Shown: positions 1 through 8,252, counted from the stretch's first letter. The stretch: DNA of 14,969 nt from an uncultured Amylibacter sp. (GCA_938001995.1 CALLAV010000028.1:1-14969); one strand, 5' to 3'. Notes: generated by a model not told the origin, from the sequence alone. Numbers and translations: made by a program.

Positions 1-753
1 GCGATCAAGCTGCACTCAGCCTATCCGCGTTGGTTGATATCGCGCATGGATGCGGTGATTGCCACCTCGCCAAAGGCGGCTGAGTTTGTTCCTAACGTCA
101 AAGCAATTGTTCCGCATGGTGCGGATGTGGAGCTTTTTCACCCCACAACGGACCGCGCTGCGGCTTGGGCGTCTTTGGGGTATGGTGGTACGTTCGGAAT
201 TGCATCTGTAGGTCGGGTGCGGCCCGAAAAAGGGTCGGGTCTGTTCGTGGAGGCGATGATCAAGGCGTTGCCACAGTTGCCAGGTGGCGTGGCGCTCGTT
301 ATGGGGCGCACAGCGCCGTCACACCAGACGTTTGTGGATGGTTTGAAGGCCAAGGTGAAGGACGCGGGCCTTGCAGATCGGATCTTGTTTGTCGGCGAAA
401 TCCCTGCGCCCGAAGTTCCGAAAATAGTGCGGGCTTTGTCGCTGATGGTGCATTTGCCGACCTATGAACCTTATGGGATGACGCCTTTGGAGGGTATGGC
501 ATCAGGTGTGCCGTTCGTGGGCAGTGACACAGGCTATTACCGCCCTCTAAGTTGCGAAGGGACCACTGGGCGTATTGTGCCGACGGGTGTATCAGATGCC
601 GCTGCGGACGACGTTGTTGCCATCCTAAGCAACCCTGATTTACATGCAAAAATGGCCGCTGAGGCAGTGCGCCGCGCCCGCGCGGACTTCAGTATCCAAG
701 GCGAAGCGGATGGGGTTGCAAAGGTTTACGAGGGTTTGTGGGCGGCTGGATAG
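1..753 (+). CDS. Glycosyltransferase family 4 (GT-B), 3' part
   Basis: The frame is open from base 1, so the gene begins before the window; 250 C-terminal residues are visible. They form the nucleotide-sugar-binding half of a GT-B, family 4 (group 1) glycosyltransferase. Visible marks are the GRVRPEKG donor-binding segment near visible residue 71 and the E-x7-E signature EPYGMTPLE followed by GMASGVP, where the acidic residues contact the donor sugar and diphosphate in this family. Such retaining enzymes usually act on the cytoplasmic face during lipopolysaccharide or exopolysaccharide assembly; the sugar and acceptor cannot be read from the sequence. The TTG in the visible frame at 34 is not a credible start, because coding similarity continues upstream of it. 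The gene stops at TAG 751-753, 25 bases before a strong hairpin terminator shared with the converging pnp. Confidence 0.85.
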   Translation, partial: AIKLHSAYPRWLISRMDAVIATSPKAAEFVPNVKAIVPHGADVELFHPTTDRAAAWASLGYGGTFGIASVGRVRPEKGSGLFVEAMIKALPQLPGGVALVMGRTAPSHQTFVDGLKAKVKDAGLADRILFVGEIPAPEVPKIVRALSLMVHLPTYEPYGMTPLEGMASGVPFVGSDTGYYRPLSCEGTTGRIVPTGVSDAAADDVVAILSNPDLHAKMAAEAVRRARADFSIQGEADGVAKVYEGLWAAG

Positions 754-778
754 TGCAGCTAACGTATGTTCGATCAAA

Positions 779-806
779 AAAGGCCCCGCATCGCTGCGGG
801 GCCTTT
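779..806. terminator. Bidirectional intrinsic terminator between glycosyltransferase and pnp
   Basis: The stem AAAGGCCCCGCA (779-790) pairs perfectly with TGCGGGGCCTTT (795-806) around the loop TCGC. A-rich bases lie on the left and T-rich bases on the right, so it can end transcription from either strand. It serves the plus-strand glycosyltransferase and the minus-strand pnp, whose stop is at 829. Confidence 0.92.
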
Positions 807-828
807 CTTTGTTTCTGAACGAAAGAGA

Positions 829-2952
829 TTACTCTTCGTTTGAGATTTCTTCGCCAGTTTCCTGATCGACGACTTTCATGGACAGGCGTACCTTGCCACG
901 ATCGTCAAAGCCCATCAGTTTCACCTTAACGGACTGACCTTCGGCAACCACATCTTTTGGGTGACCGACACGCTCATTTGCCATTTGGGACACGTGCACA
1001 AGGCCGTCCCGCTTGCCAAAGAAGTTCACGAATGCGCCAAAGTCCATAACTTTCACAACAGTACCTGTGTAGATCGTACCGACCTCTGGTTCTGCTGCGA
1101 TGGACATGATCATGTCGCGGGCTGCTTCGATTTGAGCACCGTTCGAGGATGCGATTTTGATCACGCCATCGTCGTTGATGTCCACTTTTGCGCCAGATGT
1201 TTCCACGATTTCGCGGATCACTTTACCACCTGAACCGATCACTTCACGGATTTTGTCAGGGTTGATCTGGATGGTCTCAATGCGTGGCGCATGCTCGGAG
1301 AAGGAACCAGTCTCGGACAGAGCTTTGTTCATTTCCTCAAGGATGTGCATACGGCCGTCTTTGGCCTGATCGAGCGCTTTTTCCATGATCTCGGTGGTGA
1401 TGCCAGCAACTTTGATGTCCATTTGCAGGGACGTGATGCCGTTTTCTGTACCAGCCACTTTGAAGTCCATATCGCCGAGGTGATCTTCGTCGCCGAGGAT
1501 GTCTGTCAGAACGGCGTATTTGCCGTTGTCTTCAAGGATCAAGCCCATGGCAACACCAGCAACTGGTGCCTTCAGTGGAACGCCTGCGTCCATCATGGAC
1601 AAGGAGCCACCACAGACGGATGCCATTGAAGAGGAGCCGTTGGATTCCGTGATCTCTGACACAACGCGAATTGTGTAAGGGAAATCAGTTGGCGCTGGCA
1701 GAACAGCCTGCAACGCACGCCATGCCAGTTTACCGTGACCGATTTCACGACGACCTGGGCCCATCATACGGCCTGTTTCACCAACAGAGTAGGGAGGGAA
1801 GTTATAGTGCAACAGGAAGTTGGACCGGAACATGCCTTGCAGAGAGTCAATCATCTGCTCGTCGTCGCCCGTGCCCAGTGTTACCACTGCCAATGCCTGT
1901 GTTTCACCACGTGTGAACAGGGCAGAACCGTGTGTCCGTGGCAGAAGGCCCGTTTCACCAACGATACCACGAACCGTAGACAGGTCGCGACCGTCGATGC
2001 GTTTGCCAGTGTTGACGATGTCACCACGAACAACCGAGCTTTCCAGCTTTTTCATCGCTGTGGACAGGTTGCTGTCTTCCAGCTCTTCTTCGGTCAGGCC
2101 AGCTTTGATCACGTCGCGTGCTGCGGAAACAGCGGCGGTGCGTTCTTGCTTGTCTGTGTTGCCGAATGCGGCACGCATTTCTTTTTCGCCGATTTTGGTG
2201 ATTTTCGCCAAAATGTCGGAATAGTCAGGTGCTTGGAAATCAAACGGCTCGTTCGCGCAATCTTCGGCCATGTCGATGATCAGGTCAATCACTGGCTGGA
2301 TGTTTTCGTGGGCAAACTGAACAGCGCCGAGCATTTCTGCTTCGGATAGTTCGTATGCTTCTGATTCAACCATCATCACGGCGTCTTTTGTACCAGCCAC
2401 AACCAGATCAAGGCGCTGTTCTGGGTTGTTGCGCAGCTCGTGCATGTCGTCCACGGATGGGTTCAACACATATTCGCCGTCGACAAAACCAACGCGACAG
2501 TTGGCGATTGGGCCCATGAAAGGCGCGCCAGACAGTGTGAGCGCGGCAGATGCAGCGATCATTGCCACCATGTCTGGGTCATTTTCCAGATCGTGGGACA
2601 AGACTGTCAAAGTAACCTGTGTTTCGTGCTTAAAGCCCGGAACGAACAGCGGGCGGATCGGACGGTCGATCAGGCGTGCTGTCAGTGTTTCTTTTTCTGT
2701 TGGGCGTGCTTCACGCTTAAAGAAACCGCCCGGGATTTTACCCGCAGCGTAGTATTTTTCTTGGTAGTTCACTGTCAGTGGGAAGAAATCCATTCCTGGC
2801 TTTTCTTTCTTCGCAAAGACAACAGCGGCCAAAACAGATGTTTCGCCCAAAGTGGCGATCACTGTGCTGTCGGCCTGACGGGCGATTTTACCCGTTTCCA
2901 GAGTGAGCGTTTCACCGCCCCATTCGATTGATTTTTTGACTTCGTCAAACAT
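829..2952 (-). CDS. pnp: Polyribonucleotide nucleotidyltransferase (PNPase)
   Basis: This is a full-length, 707-residue PNPase, the normal length for the family. The enzyme degrades RNA 3' to 5' by phosphorolysis, releasing nucleoside diphosphates, and works as a trimer, alone or in a degradosome. The order is two RNase PH domains (about 1-230 and 310-540) joined by a helical linker, a KH domain with its GSGG loop at 573-576, and an S1 domain (about 624-692, [19 protein letters not shown] region). The first RNase PH domain carries the usual [12 protein letters not shown] segment. The ATG at 2952 is preceded by GGAAA about 5 bases upstream. In most bacteria pnp follows rpsO directly; here an MFS gene and the oppositely oriented ilvA intervene. 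The short acidic tail ending EEISNEE is typical of alphaproteobacterial forms. Confidence 0.98.
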   Translation of the reverse strand: MFDEVKKSIEWGGETLTLETGKIARQADSTVIATLGETSVLAAVVFAKKEKPGMDFFPLTVNYQEKYYAAGKIPGGFFKREARPTEKETLTARLIDRPIRPLFVPGFKHETQVTLTVLSHDLENDPDMVAMIAASAALTLSGAPFMGPIANCRVGFVDGEYVLNPSVDDMHELRNNPEQRLDLVVAGTKDAVMMVESEAYELSEAEMLGAVQFAHENIQPVIDLIIDMAEDCANEPFDFQAPDYSDILAKITKIGEKEMRAAFGNTDKQERTAAVSAARDVIKAGLTEEELEDSNLSTAMKKLESSVVRGDIVNTGKRIDGRDLSTVRGIVGETGLLPRTHGSALFTRGETQALAVVTLGTGDDEQMIDSLQGMFRSNFLLHYNFPPYSVGETGRMMGPGRREIGHGKLAWRALQAVLPAPTDFPYTIRVVSEITESNGSSSMASVCGGSLSMMDAGVPLKAPVAGVAMGLILEDNGKYAVLTDILGDEDHLGDMDFKVAGTENGITSLQMDIKVAGITTEIMEKALDQAKDGRMHILEEMNKALSETGSFSEHAPRIETIQINPDKIREVIGSGGKVIREIVETSGAKVDINDDGVIKIASSNGAQIEAARDMIMSIAAEPEVGTIYTGTVVKVMDFGAFVNFFGKRDGLVHVSQMANERVGHPKDVVAEGQSVKVKLMGFDDRGKVRLSMKVVDQETGEEISNEE

Positions 2953-3141
2953 ACTTTTTCCATTCTAGGCAAAGGGGCCTTCCCGCAGTGCCTTGTTGTG
3001 TAGTGGACGCCCCATTGCGTCCCGCCCCGTACCATCGTTTGCAGCGGCGGGGCCGTAACGCTGCATTTCAGATGGGGTGCGTCTACAGCAGGTTGTGTGG
3101 AAAGGGAATAGGGTCGTTAGAAACTTGGGCGTTGTAACGCG
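2953..3141 (-). other. pnp leader / MFS-pnp spacer with small hairpins
   Basis: No gene is visible in these 189 bases. On the minus strand they can form GGACGC-AATGGG-GCGTCC (3005-3022), and a weaker pairing of 3024-3029 (GCCCCG) with the CGGGGC at about 3047-3052. Just after the MFS stop lies the short dyad GCGTTGTAACGC (3129-3140). PNPase autoregulates in enterobacteria through an RNase III-cut leader stem; whether these hairpins play that part here is inference. I found no convincing promoter. Confidence 0.4.
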
Positions 3142-4371
3142 TTATGGGGTGGTTTTTTGCGTCTTGGAACCAGACAGCAGGGCAAACGCGCCAGAGGGTA
3201 TTAAAATTAGCAGTGCCATCATACCAAACGCGAGTTGATAGCTGGATTCTGGGTTAAGCGTGCTGGTGTGGCCGATCACAATACCAAACAAGGTTTGAAA
3301 GATCGGGATCGCGGCCACGGCGATGATTGTATAAAGGCTCGTCGCGCGTCCGATGGCCACATCTGGGACCACCTGGCGGAGCTGTGCAATAAGGGGGACA
3401 TAAAACTGTTGTGAGAAGACCATCACGAACAGCAAAATCACGGCAGGGTAAAGTGGTAGGTCGTCTGTGAGTGTTATCGCCAGAAGGCAAAGCATAGATA
3501 TGCCAGACGCAGTTAAGATCACAGCGTAACGTGAAATTGGCGCGTACTTGTCGATCAGGCCAAAGACCGTACCAGAGGTCATAGTGGCCCCAAAGAAAAG
3601 CGCTTGGAACAGGCCCGTTTGGCTTAGAGTAAGATCGTGTACAGCGATGAAATAGGGGCCGCCCCACAGGCCTGTGATGCAGGTGATTGGCGCAAAGGTA
3701 ACAAAGGCCATGATCAGGACGGGCCGCAGGTCTTTGTTTTTTAGCAAACTGAGGAAGGTGATCTTTTCTGTAGGTGCGTCTGGTTTGTCTTTGGGTTCCT
3801 TTTGCGCCGTTGCAAAGATCACCAGCGCAAGGGCCGTTGTGAAAACGGCTAGGCCGATAAATACATTGGTCCAGCCGTAACGTTCGATCACGAAGGCCAA
3901 AGGATAGGTCGCCGCGAGGCCTCCGATGCCGCCAAGCGTGACCATGAGGCCGTTGAGGAACCCGAACTGGTCGGACGGGAAATTGCGGGCGAGCAGCATG
4001 TACATGCCAACCCCGCCTACAGACAGCCCTGCGCCAAGGACGATGCGTGCGATAATGAGTCCGATGAAGGAATTGGCGTAGATGCAAGCGAGGGTGCCAA
4101 GTGCTAAGACCAATAAGAACGCGCTGATGATCAGGCGCGGACCATATTTGTCGAGCAGGGACCCGATGAAGCCTTGGGCAACGATATTGACGATGAAGAT
4201 GACGGATATGACAAAGCCGAGTTGATCGGCGGATAGGGTGAATTGGTCCTGCCACACGGGGGCGACGATTGCGCCTGCCGCGCGGTGAAACTGCCCCATG
4301 CCAAACAGAAAGACGCATGTGGTGAGGACGACCAGCGATTGCAGGCTAAGAAGGGCGCGGTTGGATGCCAT
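3142..4371 (-). CDS. Major facilitator superfamily transporter
   Basis: This is a hydrophobic protein of about 409 residues with roughly 12 predicted membrane segments, the usual size and topology for the major facilitator superfamily. Between the second and third segments lies a motif-A-like loop, GSLLDKYGPR (GxxxDxxGxR type), typical of these transporters. A hydrophilic, lysine-rich stretch (AQKEPKDKPDAPTEK) marks the central cytoplasmic loop between the two six-helix halves. The substrate cannot be inferred. I prefer the ATG at 4371 (MASNRALL) to the TTG at 4377 two codons upstream; neither has a good ribosome-binding site, so the start is uncertain. The gene is divergent from ilvA with a spacer of about 100 bases and runs toward pnp with no strong terminator between, so some read-through into pnp is possible. 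Confidence 0.88.
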   Translation of the reverse strand: MASNRALLSLQSLVVLTTCVFLFGMGQFHRAAGAIVAPVWQDQFTLSADQLGFVISVIFIVNIVAQGFIGSLLDKYGPRLIISAFLLVLALGTLACIYANSFIGLIIARIVLGAGLSVGGVGMYMLLARNFPSDQFGFLNGLMVTLGGIGGLAATYPLAFVIERYGWTNVFIGLAVFTTALALVIFATAQKEPKDKPDAPTEKITFLSLLKNKDLRPVLIMAFVTFAPITCITGLWGGPYFIAVHDLTLSQTGLFQALFFGATMTSGTVFGLIDKYAPISRYAVILTASGISMLCLLAITLTDDLPLYPAVILLFVMVFSQQFYVPLIAQLRQVVPDVAIGRATSLYTIIAVAAIPIFQTLFGIVIGHTSTLNPESSYQLAFGMMALLILIPSGAFALLSGSKTQKTTP

Positions 4372-4413
4372 TGGCAAAGCGTATCTGCGAAAAGAAAGGC
4401 GTGCAATGTGCCG

Positions 4414-4441
4414 TTGCCATGCCAGTTGAAAAGAGTAGTTT
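4414..4441 (+). promoter_or_regulatory. Weak candidate promoter for ilvA
   Basis: TTGCCA (4414-4419), 16 bases, then TAGTTT (4436-4441), about 30 bases before the GTG start of ilvA. The match to the housekeeping consensus is modest, so this is only a candidate within the short MFS/ilvA divergent spacer. Confidence 0.25.
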
Positions 4442-4471
4442 GAGCACAGACCAATCCAAGCAGGCGACCCC

Positions 4472-5713
4472 GTGACAGAGTATCAAGACAAAACAGCCAA
4501 AGCGGCAGAGGCGATGCGCGAACTGTTTGAAGAAACGCCGCTCCAGCGAAACGACCATCTGTCCCAAAAATATGATGCGGATATCTGGCTCAAACGCGAA
4601 GACCTGTCGCCCGTTCGGTCCTATAAAATCCGCGGGGCATTCAACGCGATCAGCAAGGTTTTGGCATCTAAGCCCGATCAAGACTTGTTCGTGTGTGCCA
4701 GTGCAGGCAATCACGCACAGGGCGTGGCCTATGTTTGCAAACATTTTGGTGTGAAGGGCGTGATTTATATGCCTGTGACGACGCCCCAGCAAAAGATCAT
4801 GAAGACCAAGATGTTTGGTGGGGATCAGGTGCAGGTCGTGCTTGTCGGTGACTTTTTCGACGACACATTGACCGCGGCGCAGACGTATTGTGAAACAGAG
4901 GGCGGCCATTTCCTCAGCCCATTTGACGATGTTGATGTGATCGAGGGTCAATCCACAGTCGCACTGGAAATAAAGGCGCAGTTGGGTCATGTGCCCGACA
5001 TGCTGGTTCTGCCCGTGGGCGGCGGCGGGCTGTCAGCGGGGGTCGTGTCCTACTTTGGATTAGAGGCGCTGGATTATGTGTTTGTAGAGCCAAAAGGTGG
5101 TGCTTCATTGGCTGCCGCGGTGGAGAACAAGGGACCGCTGACGCTTGAAACCGTGGACAATTTTGTTGATGGCGCAGCGGTGGCGCGGATTGGCAGCCGT
5201 AATTTCGCTGTGTTGATGGACGTTCAGCCTGAACAGGTTTTGGCGATTTCAGAGGACCGTTTGTGTTCCACAATGATCGAGATGTTGAATGTGGAAGGTG
5301 TGGTTCTGGAACCTGCTGGTGCGTTATCGATCGATGCGTTGCAAGACGTCGAGGAGCAGATCAAAGGCAAAACGGTTGTGTGCGTGTCCTCTGGCGGAAA
5401 CTTTGATTTTGAACGCCTACCAGAAGTGAAGGAACGGGCGCAGCGGTATTTGGGGCTGAAGAAATATTTCATCCTGCGGCTGCCACAGCGGCCTGGTGCG
5501 CTGAAAGACTTTCTTGGGATGCTGAACCAGAACGACGATATTTCGCGGTTTGAGTATTTGAAGAAATCGTCGCGCAATTTCGGGACTGTGTTGATTGGGA
5601 TCGAAACGGATGATCGCGCAAATTTTGATCAATTGGTGATGCGCACGGCCAAGGCGGGGTTTGCGCTGCGTGATATTACGGACGACACAGCTATTGCAGA
5701 ATTCCTCGTTTGA
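4472..5713 (+). CDS. ilvA: Threonine ammonia-lyase (threonine dehydratase), short form
   Basis: The product is a 413-residue, PLP-dependent fold-type II enzyme that deaminates L-threonine to 2-oxobutanoate, the first step toward isoleucine. Lys52 in SYKIRGA is the expected Schiff-base lysine; SAGNHAQG (77-84), the glycine-rich phosphate loop PVGGGGLSAG (181-190) and SSGGN (306-310) complete the cofactor site. Residues of about 332-405 (KYFILRLPQRPGALKDFL region) form one ACT-like regulatory unit, as in the short, Bacillus-type enzymes, rather than the two units of E. coli IlvA. Feedback control by isoleucine or valine is possible but not shown. The start is GTG at 4472, with only a weak AGG upstream; an in-frame ATG 14 codons later is less likely because the N-terminal length already fits relatives. 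A hairpin terminator begins 5 bases after the stop. Confidence 0.93.
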   Translation: MTEYQDKTAKAAEAMRELFEETPLQRNDHLSQKYDADIWLKREDLSPVRSYKIRGAFNAISKVLASKPDQDLFVCASAGNHAQGVAYVCKHFGVKGVIYMPVTTPQQKIMKTKMFGGDQVQVVLVGDFFDDTLTAAQTYCETEGGHFLSPFDDVDVIEGQSTVALEIKAQLGHVPDMLVLPVGGGGLSAGVVSYFGLEALDYVFVEPKGGASLAAAVENKGPLTLETVDNFVDGAAVARIGSRNFAVLMDVQPEQVLAISEDRLCSTMIEMLNVEGVVLEPAGALSIDALQDVEEQIKGKTVVCVSSGGNFDFERLPEVKERAQRYLGLKKYFILRLPQRPGALKDFLGMLNQNDDISRFEYLKKSSRNFGTVLIGIETDDRANFDQLVMRTAKAGFALRDITDDTAIAEFLV

Positions 5714-5718
5714 ACGAA

Positions 5719-5748
5719 AAACGCCCGCTCATTTCTGAACGGGCGTTT
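5719..5748. terminator. Bidirectional terminator between ilvA and rpsO
   Basis: AAACGCCCG (5719-5727) pairs with CGGGCGTTT (5740-5748) around a 12-base loop. The minus-strand copy is followed by a run of five T, so it is a good rpsO terminator. The plus-strand copy is followed by TTTAATTCTT and also ends ilvA. Confidence 0.88.
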
Positions 5749-5770
5749 AATTCTTACCAGCGAACTGGAT

Positions 5771-6040
5771 TTAGCGACGAATGCCGAGGCGTTTGATCAG
5801 ATCCTGATAGCGCGCTTCGTCTTTTGCCTTTGTGTAGTCAAGCAGCTTACGACGCAGGGCAACCATTTTCAAAAGACCACGACGACCGTGGTTGTCTTTC
5901 TTGTGGGTTTTGAAGTGCTCTGTCAGCGTAGAAATGCGGGATGTCAGGATAGCAACCTGTACTTCAGGGGAACCAGTGTCACCCTCTTTGGTTGCGTATT
6001 CTTTCATCAATTGAGCTTTAAGCTCTGGAGTAATCGACAT
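5771..6040 (-). CDS. rpsO: 30S ribosomal protein S15
   Basis: Eighty-nine residues, exactly the usual S15 length, beginning [12 protein letters not shown] and ending [10 protein letters not shown]15 binds the central domain of 16S rRNA early in small-subunit assembly. The conserved block [15 protein letters not shown] and the [12 protein letters not shown] segment, where the His and Asp contact rRNA, are both present. The frame remains open to an ATG at 6055, but the ATG at 6040 is chosen because it matches the family N-terminus and has GGAGA seven to eight bases upstream. Its usual partner pnp is not next to it: ilvA and the MFS gene lie between. S15 commonly represses its own translation by binding its mRNA leader. 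Confidence 0.98.
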   Translation of the reverse strand: MSITPELKAQLMKEYATKEGDTGSPEVQVAILTSRISTLTEHFKTHKKDNHGRRGLLKMVALRRKLLDYTKAKDEARYQDLIKRLGIRR

Positions 6041-6045
6041 CGGGG

Positions 6046-6050
6046 TCTCC
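6046..6050 (-). promoter_or_regulatory. Ribosome-binding site fixing the rpsO start
   Basis: The minus strand reads GGAGA then CCCCG then ATG. This spacing supports the start at 6040 over the ATG five codons upstream, which would bury this site within the coding region. Confidence 0.85.
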
Positions 6051-6111
6051 TTCATTGGTTAAAGGGTTATGGCGCAGGCCGGGATGTCGTCCAGCAAGGC
6101 CCATGGAGCAC

Positions 6112-6126
6112 CCGCATCAGATGCGG
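6112..6126 (-). promoter_or_regulatory. Hairpin in the rpsO leader
   Basis: CCGCAT (6112-6117) pairs perfectly with ATGCGG (6121-6126) around three bases, about 75 bases before the rpsO start on the minus strand. S15 leaders that fold into protein-binding structures are known in several phyla, including alphaproteobacteria. This hairpin may be one arm of such an element, but I could not match it to a defined consensus. Confidence 0.4.
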
Positions 6127-6264
6127 ATGGGGGTCTTTAGGTTAGAAAGCACTTAAAGGAAAGAGAAAATGCCGGATTCTGGGCGTGTTAACCATTTTTG
6201 GCCGAGATTCTGTCATTAACCCTTTGTTTCTGATATGCGCGTACATACGTCCTTGGGGTAAATT

Positions 6265-6298
6265 GGGCGCTACGGGTGTGATACTTTTGAATGCGCCC
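6265..6298 (+). promoter_or_regulatory. Inverted repeat before the RTX gene
   Basis: GGGCGC (6265-6270) and GCGCCC (6293-6298) can pair across a 22-base loop, ending five bases before the AAGGA ribosome-binding site (6304-6308) of the RTX gene. It could be a leader hairpin or an operator. I saw no convincing promoter hexamers in the 275-base rpsO/RTX divergent spacer. Confidence 0.3.
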
Positions 6299-6315
6299 GC
6301 CTTAAGGATGGGTAC

Positions 6316-7395
6316 ATGTTAGAGATTTTGATCCTCTCAATTCTGGGATTCGCTGGAACCGCCATTGGTGGGCTTGTGTCCTCGGATGATGATGCGTCAA
6401 GCAGCAACGAGTCAGACGGTGACGCCAGTGGCGATACCGAAAATGACCTGCTGTTGGGGACAGGCGAAGATAATATCTTGAACGGTACGGATGATGACGA
6501 TCAGATTTTCCTCGACGGGGGGGATGATGAATCTGACGGCGGCAGTGGCGATGACAGCATCGCTGGCGGAGACGGTGTAGATCAGATCAATGGCGGTGAC
6601 GATGATGATACGCTGTTTGGCAACGCGGGCGACGATATTCTGGATGGTGAAGACGGCGACGACACATTGTACGGTGGTTGGGGCGAAGACGACCTTGAAG
6701 GCGGCGATGGCGATGACACGCTTTATGGCGGCGAAATGGACGATGTTCTGACCGATTGGGACGGCAGCAACGAACTGTATGGCGGCGACGGCGATGATAC
6801 ATTGCAAGGCGGGTTCGACGTTGATGACACAAGCGTTCTGCACGGTGACGCAGGCGACGATACGATCACTGACGGCGACGCGGACGCCAGCGTTTATGGC
6901 GGTACGGGTGATGATGTAATTACGACAGGCCACGGCGACAGCGAAGTATATGGCGGCGACGGCGCAGACATAATTAGCACAGGCATCGACACGGATGTGA
7001 TCCACGGCGATGCAGGCGATGATGTGATCACAGCCATTGGAACAGATACCGAAGGTGAGGTAGACGAAGCCTATGGCGGTGAAGGAAATGATCAGTTGAA
7101 CATTCGCGGCGCGACCGAAGCATACGGCGGTGAAGGAGAAGATACATTCACCAGCTACTACAATACTTGGGTTGAAGAGGCGCCAACGGTGATGGATTTT
7201 GATGCATCAGAAGACCAGCTTGAGGTGGATATCCAGTCGCATGAAGGGCGGCAAGATTTGGATGACTTCGACATAAAGGTCGAAGACTTTGAAGACGGTA
7301 GTGGCGCGTCCATCTATGTAGACGGAGTCGAAGTGATGCGGGTTCCGGGCGCACAAGGTTTGAACCTAGCAGATGTGCAACTGAACCTCGTTTAA
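6316..7395 (+). CDS. RTX-type calcium-binding repeat protein with N-terminal hydrophobic segment
   Basis: A 359-residue, extremely aspartate- and glycine-rich protein. Residues 3-21 are hydrophobic (ILILSILGFAGTAIGGLV region), followed at once by an acidic, serine-rich stretch. From about 44 to 278 run many GGxGxDxLx nonapeptides, such as GGDGDDTLYGG (129-139), which in RTX proteins coil into a calcium-filled parallel beta-roll. Residues 289-359 form a non-repetitive C-terminal domain (TVMDFDASEDQLEVDI region) like those closing many roseobacter RTX proteins. RTX proteins normally leave the cell through type I secretion using a C-terminal signal; no ABC, membrane-fusion or TolC-like gene lies in this window. 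The ATG at 6316 has AAGGA seven bases upstream. No enzyme domain is visible, so a structural, adhesive or calcium-buffering surface role is only a guess. It overlaps the stop of the converging EamA gene. Confidence 0.88.
   Translation: MLEILILSILGFAGTAIGGLVSSDDDASSSNESDGDASGDTENDLLLGTGEDNILNGTDDDDQIFLDGGDDESDGGSGDDSIAGGDGVDQINGGDDDDTLFGNAGDDILDGEDGDDTLYGGWGEDDLEGGDGDDTLYGGEMDDVLTDWDGSNELYGGDGDDTLQGGFDVDDTSVLHGDAGDDTITDGDADASVYGGTGDDVITTGHGDSEVYGGDGADIISTGIDTDVIHGDAGDDVITAIGTDTEGEVDEAYGGEGNDQLNIRGATEAYGGEGEDTFTSYYNTWVEEAPTVMDFDASEDQLEVDIQSHEGRQDLDDFDIKVEDFEDGSGASIYVDGVEVMRVPGAQGLNLADVQLNLV
6445..7149 (+). repeat. RTX nonapeptide repeat tract
   Basis: This is the coding tract for residues of about 44-278. 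At DNA level it shows as recurring GGCGGCGACGGCGATGA-like units of 27 bases and variants, interrupted by irregular units around residues 143-150 and 166-176. The units are degenerate at third positions, so the array is old rather than recently expanded. Confidence 0.85.
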
Positions 7396-8252
7396 CGACC
7401 GCGTTTTAGGCCAATTATGTTCGATACAAACAGGGTCGTCAGCACGATTGCCCCACCGATCAGTGCATATTTTCCGGGGTTTTCGCCAACAACGTACCAG
7501 ACGAGCAGGGGCGCAAGTACTGCTTCGAGCAGCAGCAGTAGCGACACTTCGGACGATGTGATGTAGCGCGGGCCAAGCGACATGAGCGCCGTGCCAAGGG
7601 GTACAAACATCGCACCGAGTACGATGAGCAAAATCAACTCGCGGTTCGTTAACGTGTCGAGTTGGACAAACGGTAGGCAGATAAGCGCAGTTATCCCGTA
7701 ACCAATGGCCGTGGCAGGCACCATAGATACGGTCTTTGCGGATCGGGCTACGGTGAATGCGAACGCGAGTGTGGCAGCAGCGCCAAGGGCGATAGCGTCA
7801 CCAAGCAGCGAAGATTGCCCGCCCGAATGGGATCCTGCGGCGATGATGGCAATGCCGATCAGCGCGAAAATGGTCGTCCATATCATGCGGGGTGAGAAAC
7901 GTTCTCCCAAGAACGCCCAACTAGCAAGGGCGGCAAATATGGGCGAGGTGCTGACAATGAAAAGCGCGTTGGCAACAGAAGTTAAGCGCAAGCCGTAGAT
8001 AAAGCAGAAAGTTGCGATGCTCAGCAGGACGCCGTATTGCAAACCCGCGAGACCAAGATTGCGATAAGCCTGTACCGTTTTCCTGCGATACAATGCCAGC
8101 GTAAACAACGCGATCATGATGCCTGCCAACCCGCTGCGCACAAACATAAATGTCAGCCCGTCGGTTTCGACCAATCGCACGACCAAGCTGTCAGGAATGA
8201 CAGCTAAAACGCCGATGCTGGTCAGAATAAGACCTTTGGCTTGATCGTTCAT
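7392..8252 (-). CDS. EamA-family (DMT superfamily) permease
   Basis: The product has 286 residues and about ten hydrophobic helices, arranged as two EamA repeats, the normal plan for drug/metabolite transporters. Typical marks are the ends of the repeats, with SVANALFIVSTSPIFAAL and FLGERFSP in the first half and SSEVSLLLLLEAVLAPL in the second. Family members mostly export amino acids, metabolites or drugs; the substrate here is unknown. I start it at ATG 8252 (MNDQAKGL) rather than at a start 39 codons upstream, because the longer N-terminus would be an arginine-rich stretch overlapping the GST gene in another frame, while 8252 makes a clean ATGA overlap with the GST stop. It is the third gene of a coupled unit. 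Its stop shares the bases TTAA with the converging RTX gene. Confidence 0.88.
   Translation of the reverse strand: MNDQAKGLILTSIGVLAVIPDSLVVRLVETDGLTFMFVRSGLAGIMIALFTLALYRRKTVQAYRNLGLAGLQYGVLLSIATFCFIYGLRLTSVANALFIVSTSPIFAALASWAFLGERFSPRMIWTTIFALIGIAIIAAGSHSGGQSSLLGDAIALGAAATLAFAFTVARSAKTVSMVPATAIGYGITALICLPFVQLDTLTNRELILLIVLGAMFVPLGTALMSLGPRYITSSEVSLLLLLEAVLAPLLVWYVVGENPGKYALIGGAIVLTTLFVSNIIGLKRGR

Noticed and set aside
1735..2349. Plus-strand open frame of 204 codons within pnp
   Set aside because: It is antisense to a conserved stretch of PNPase, rich in Cys, His and Phe as expected of a reversed frame, and has no ribosome-binding site.
2962..2967. TAGAAT as -10 element for pnp (minus strand)
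   Set aside because: It would start transcription on the ribosome-binding site, about 3 bases from the ATG, and no -35 element is placed correctly.
4346..4990. Minus-strand open frame of 214 codons
   Set aside because: It is the reverse of the ilvA coding region and runs into the MFS gene; it has no domain and no start signal.
6187..6221. Two TTAACC half-sites as a CtrA box before the RTX gene
   Set aside because: CtrA sites need TTAA-N7-TTAA; these half-sites are about 29 bases apart.
6412..7005. Minus-strand Val/Ile/Ala-rich open frame of 197 codons
   Set aside because: Its makeup is the mirror image of Asp and Gly codons in the RTX repeats (GAT reversed reads ATC), not a membrane protein.
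6445..7149. Regular DNA repeats that could suggest a CRISPR or satellite array
   Set aside because: The units are 27-base coding repeats in one frame, vary at third positions, and have no unique spacers.
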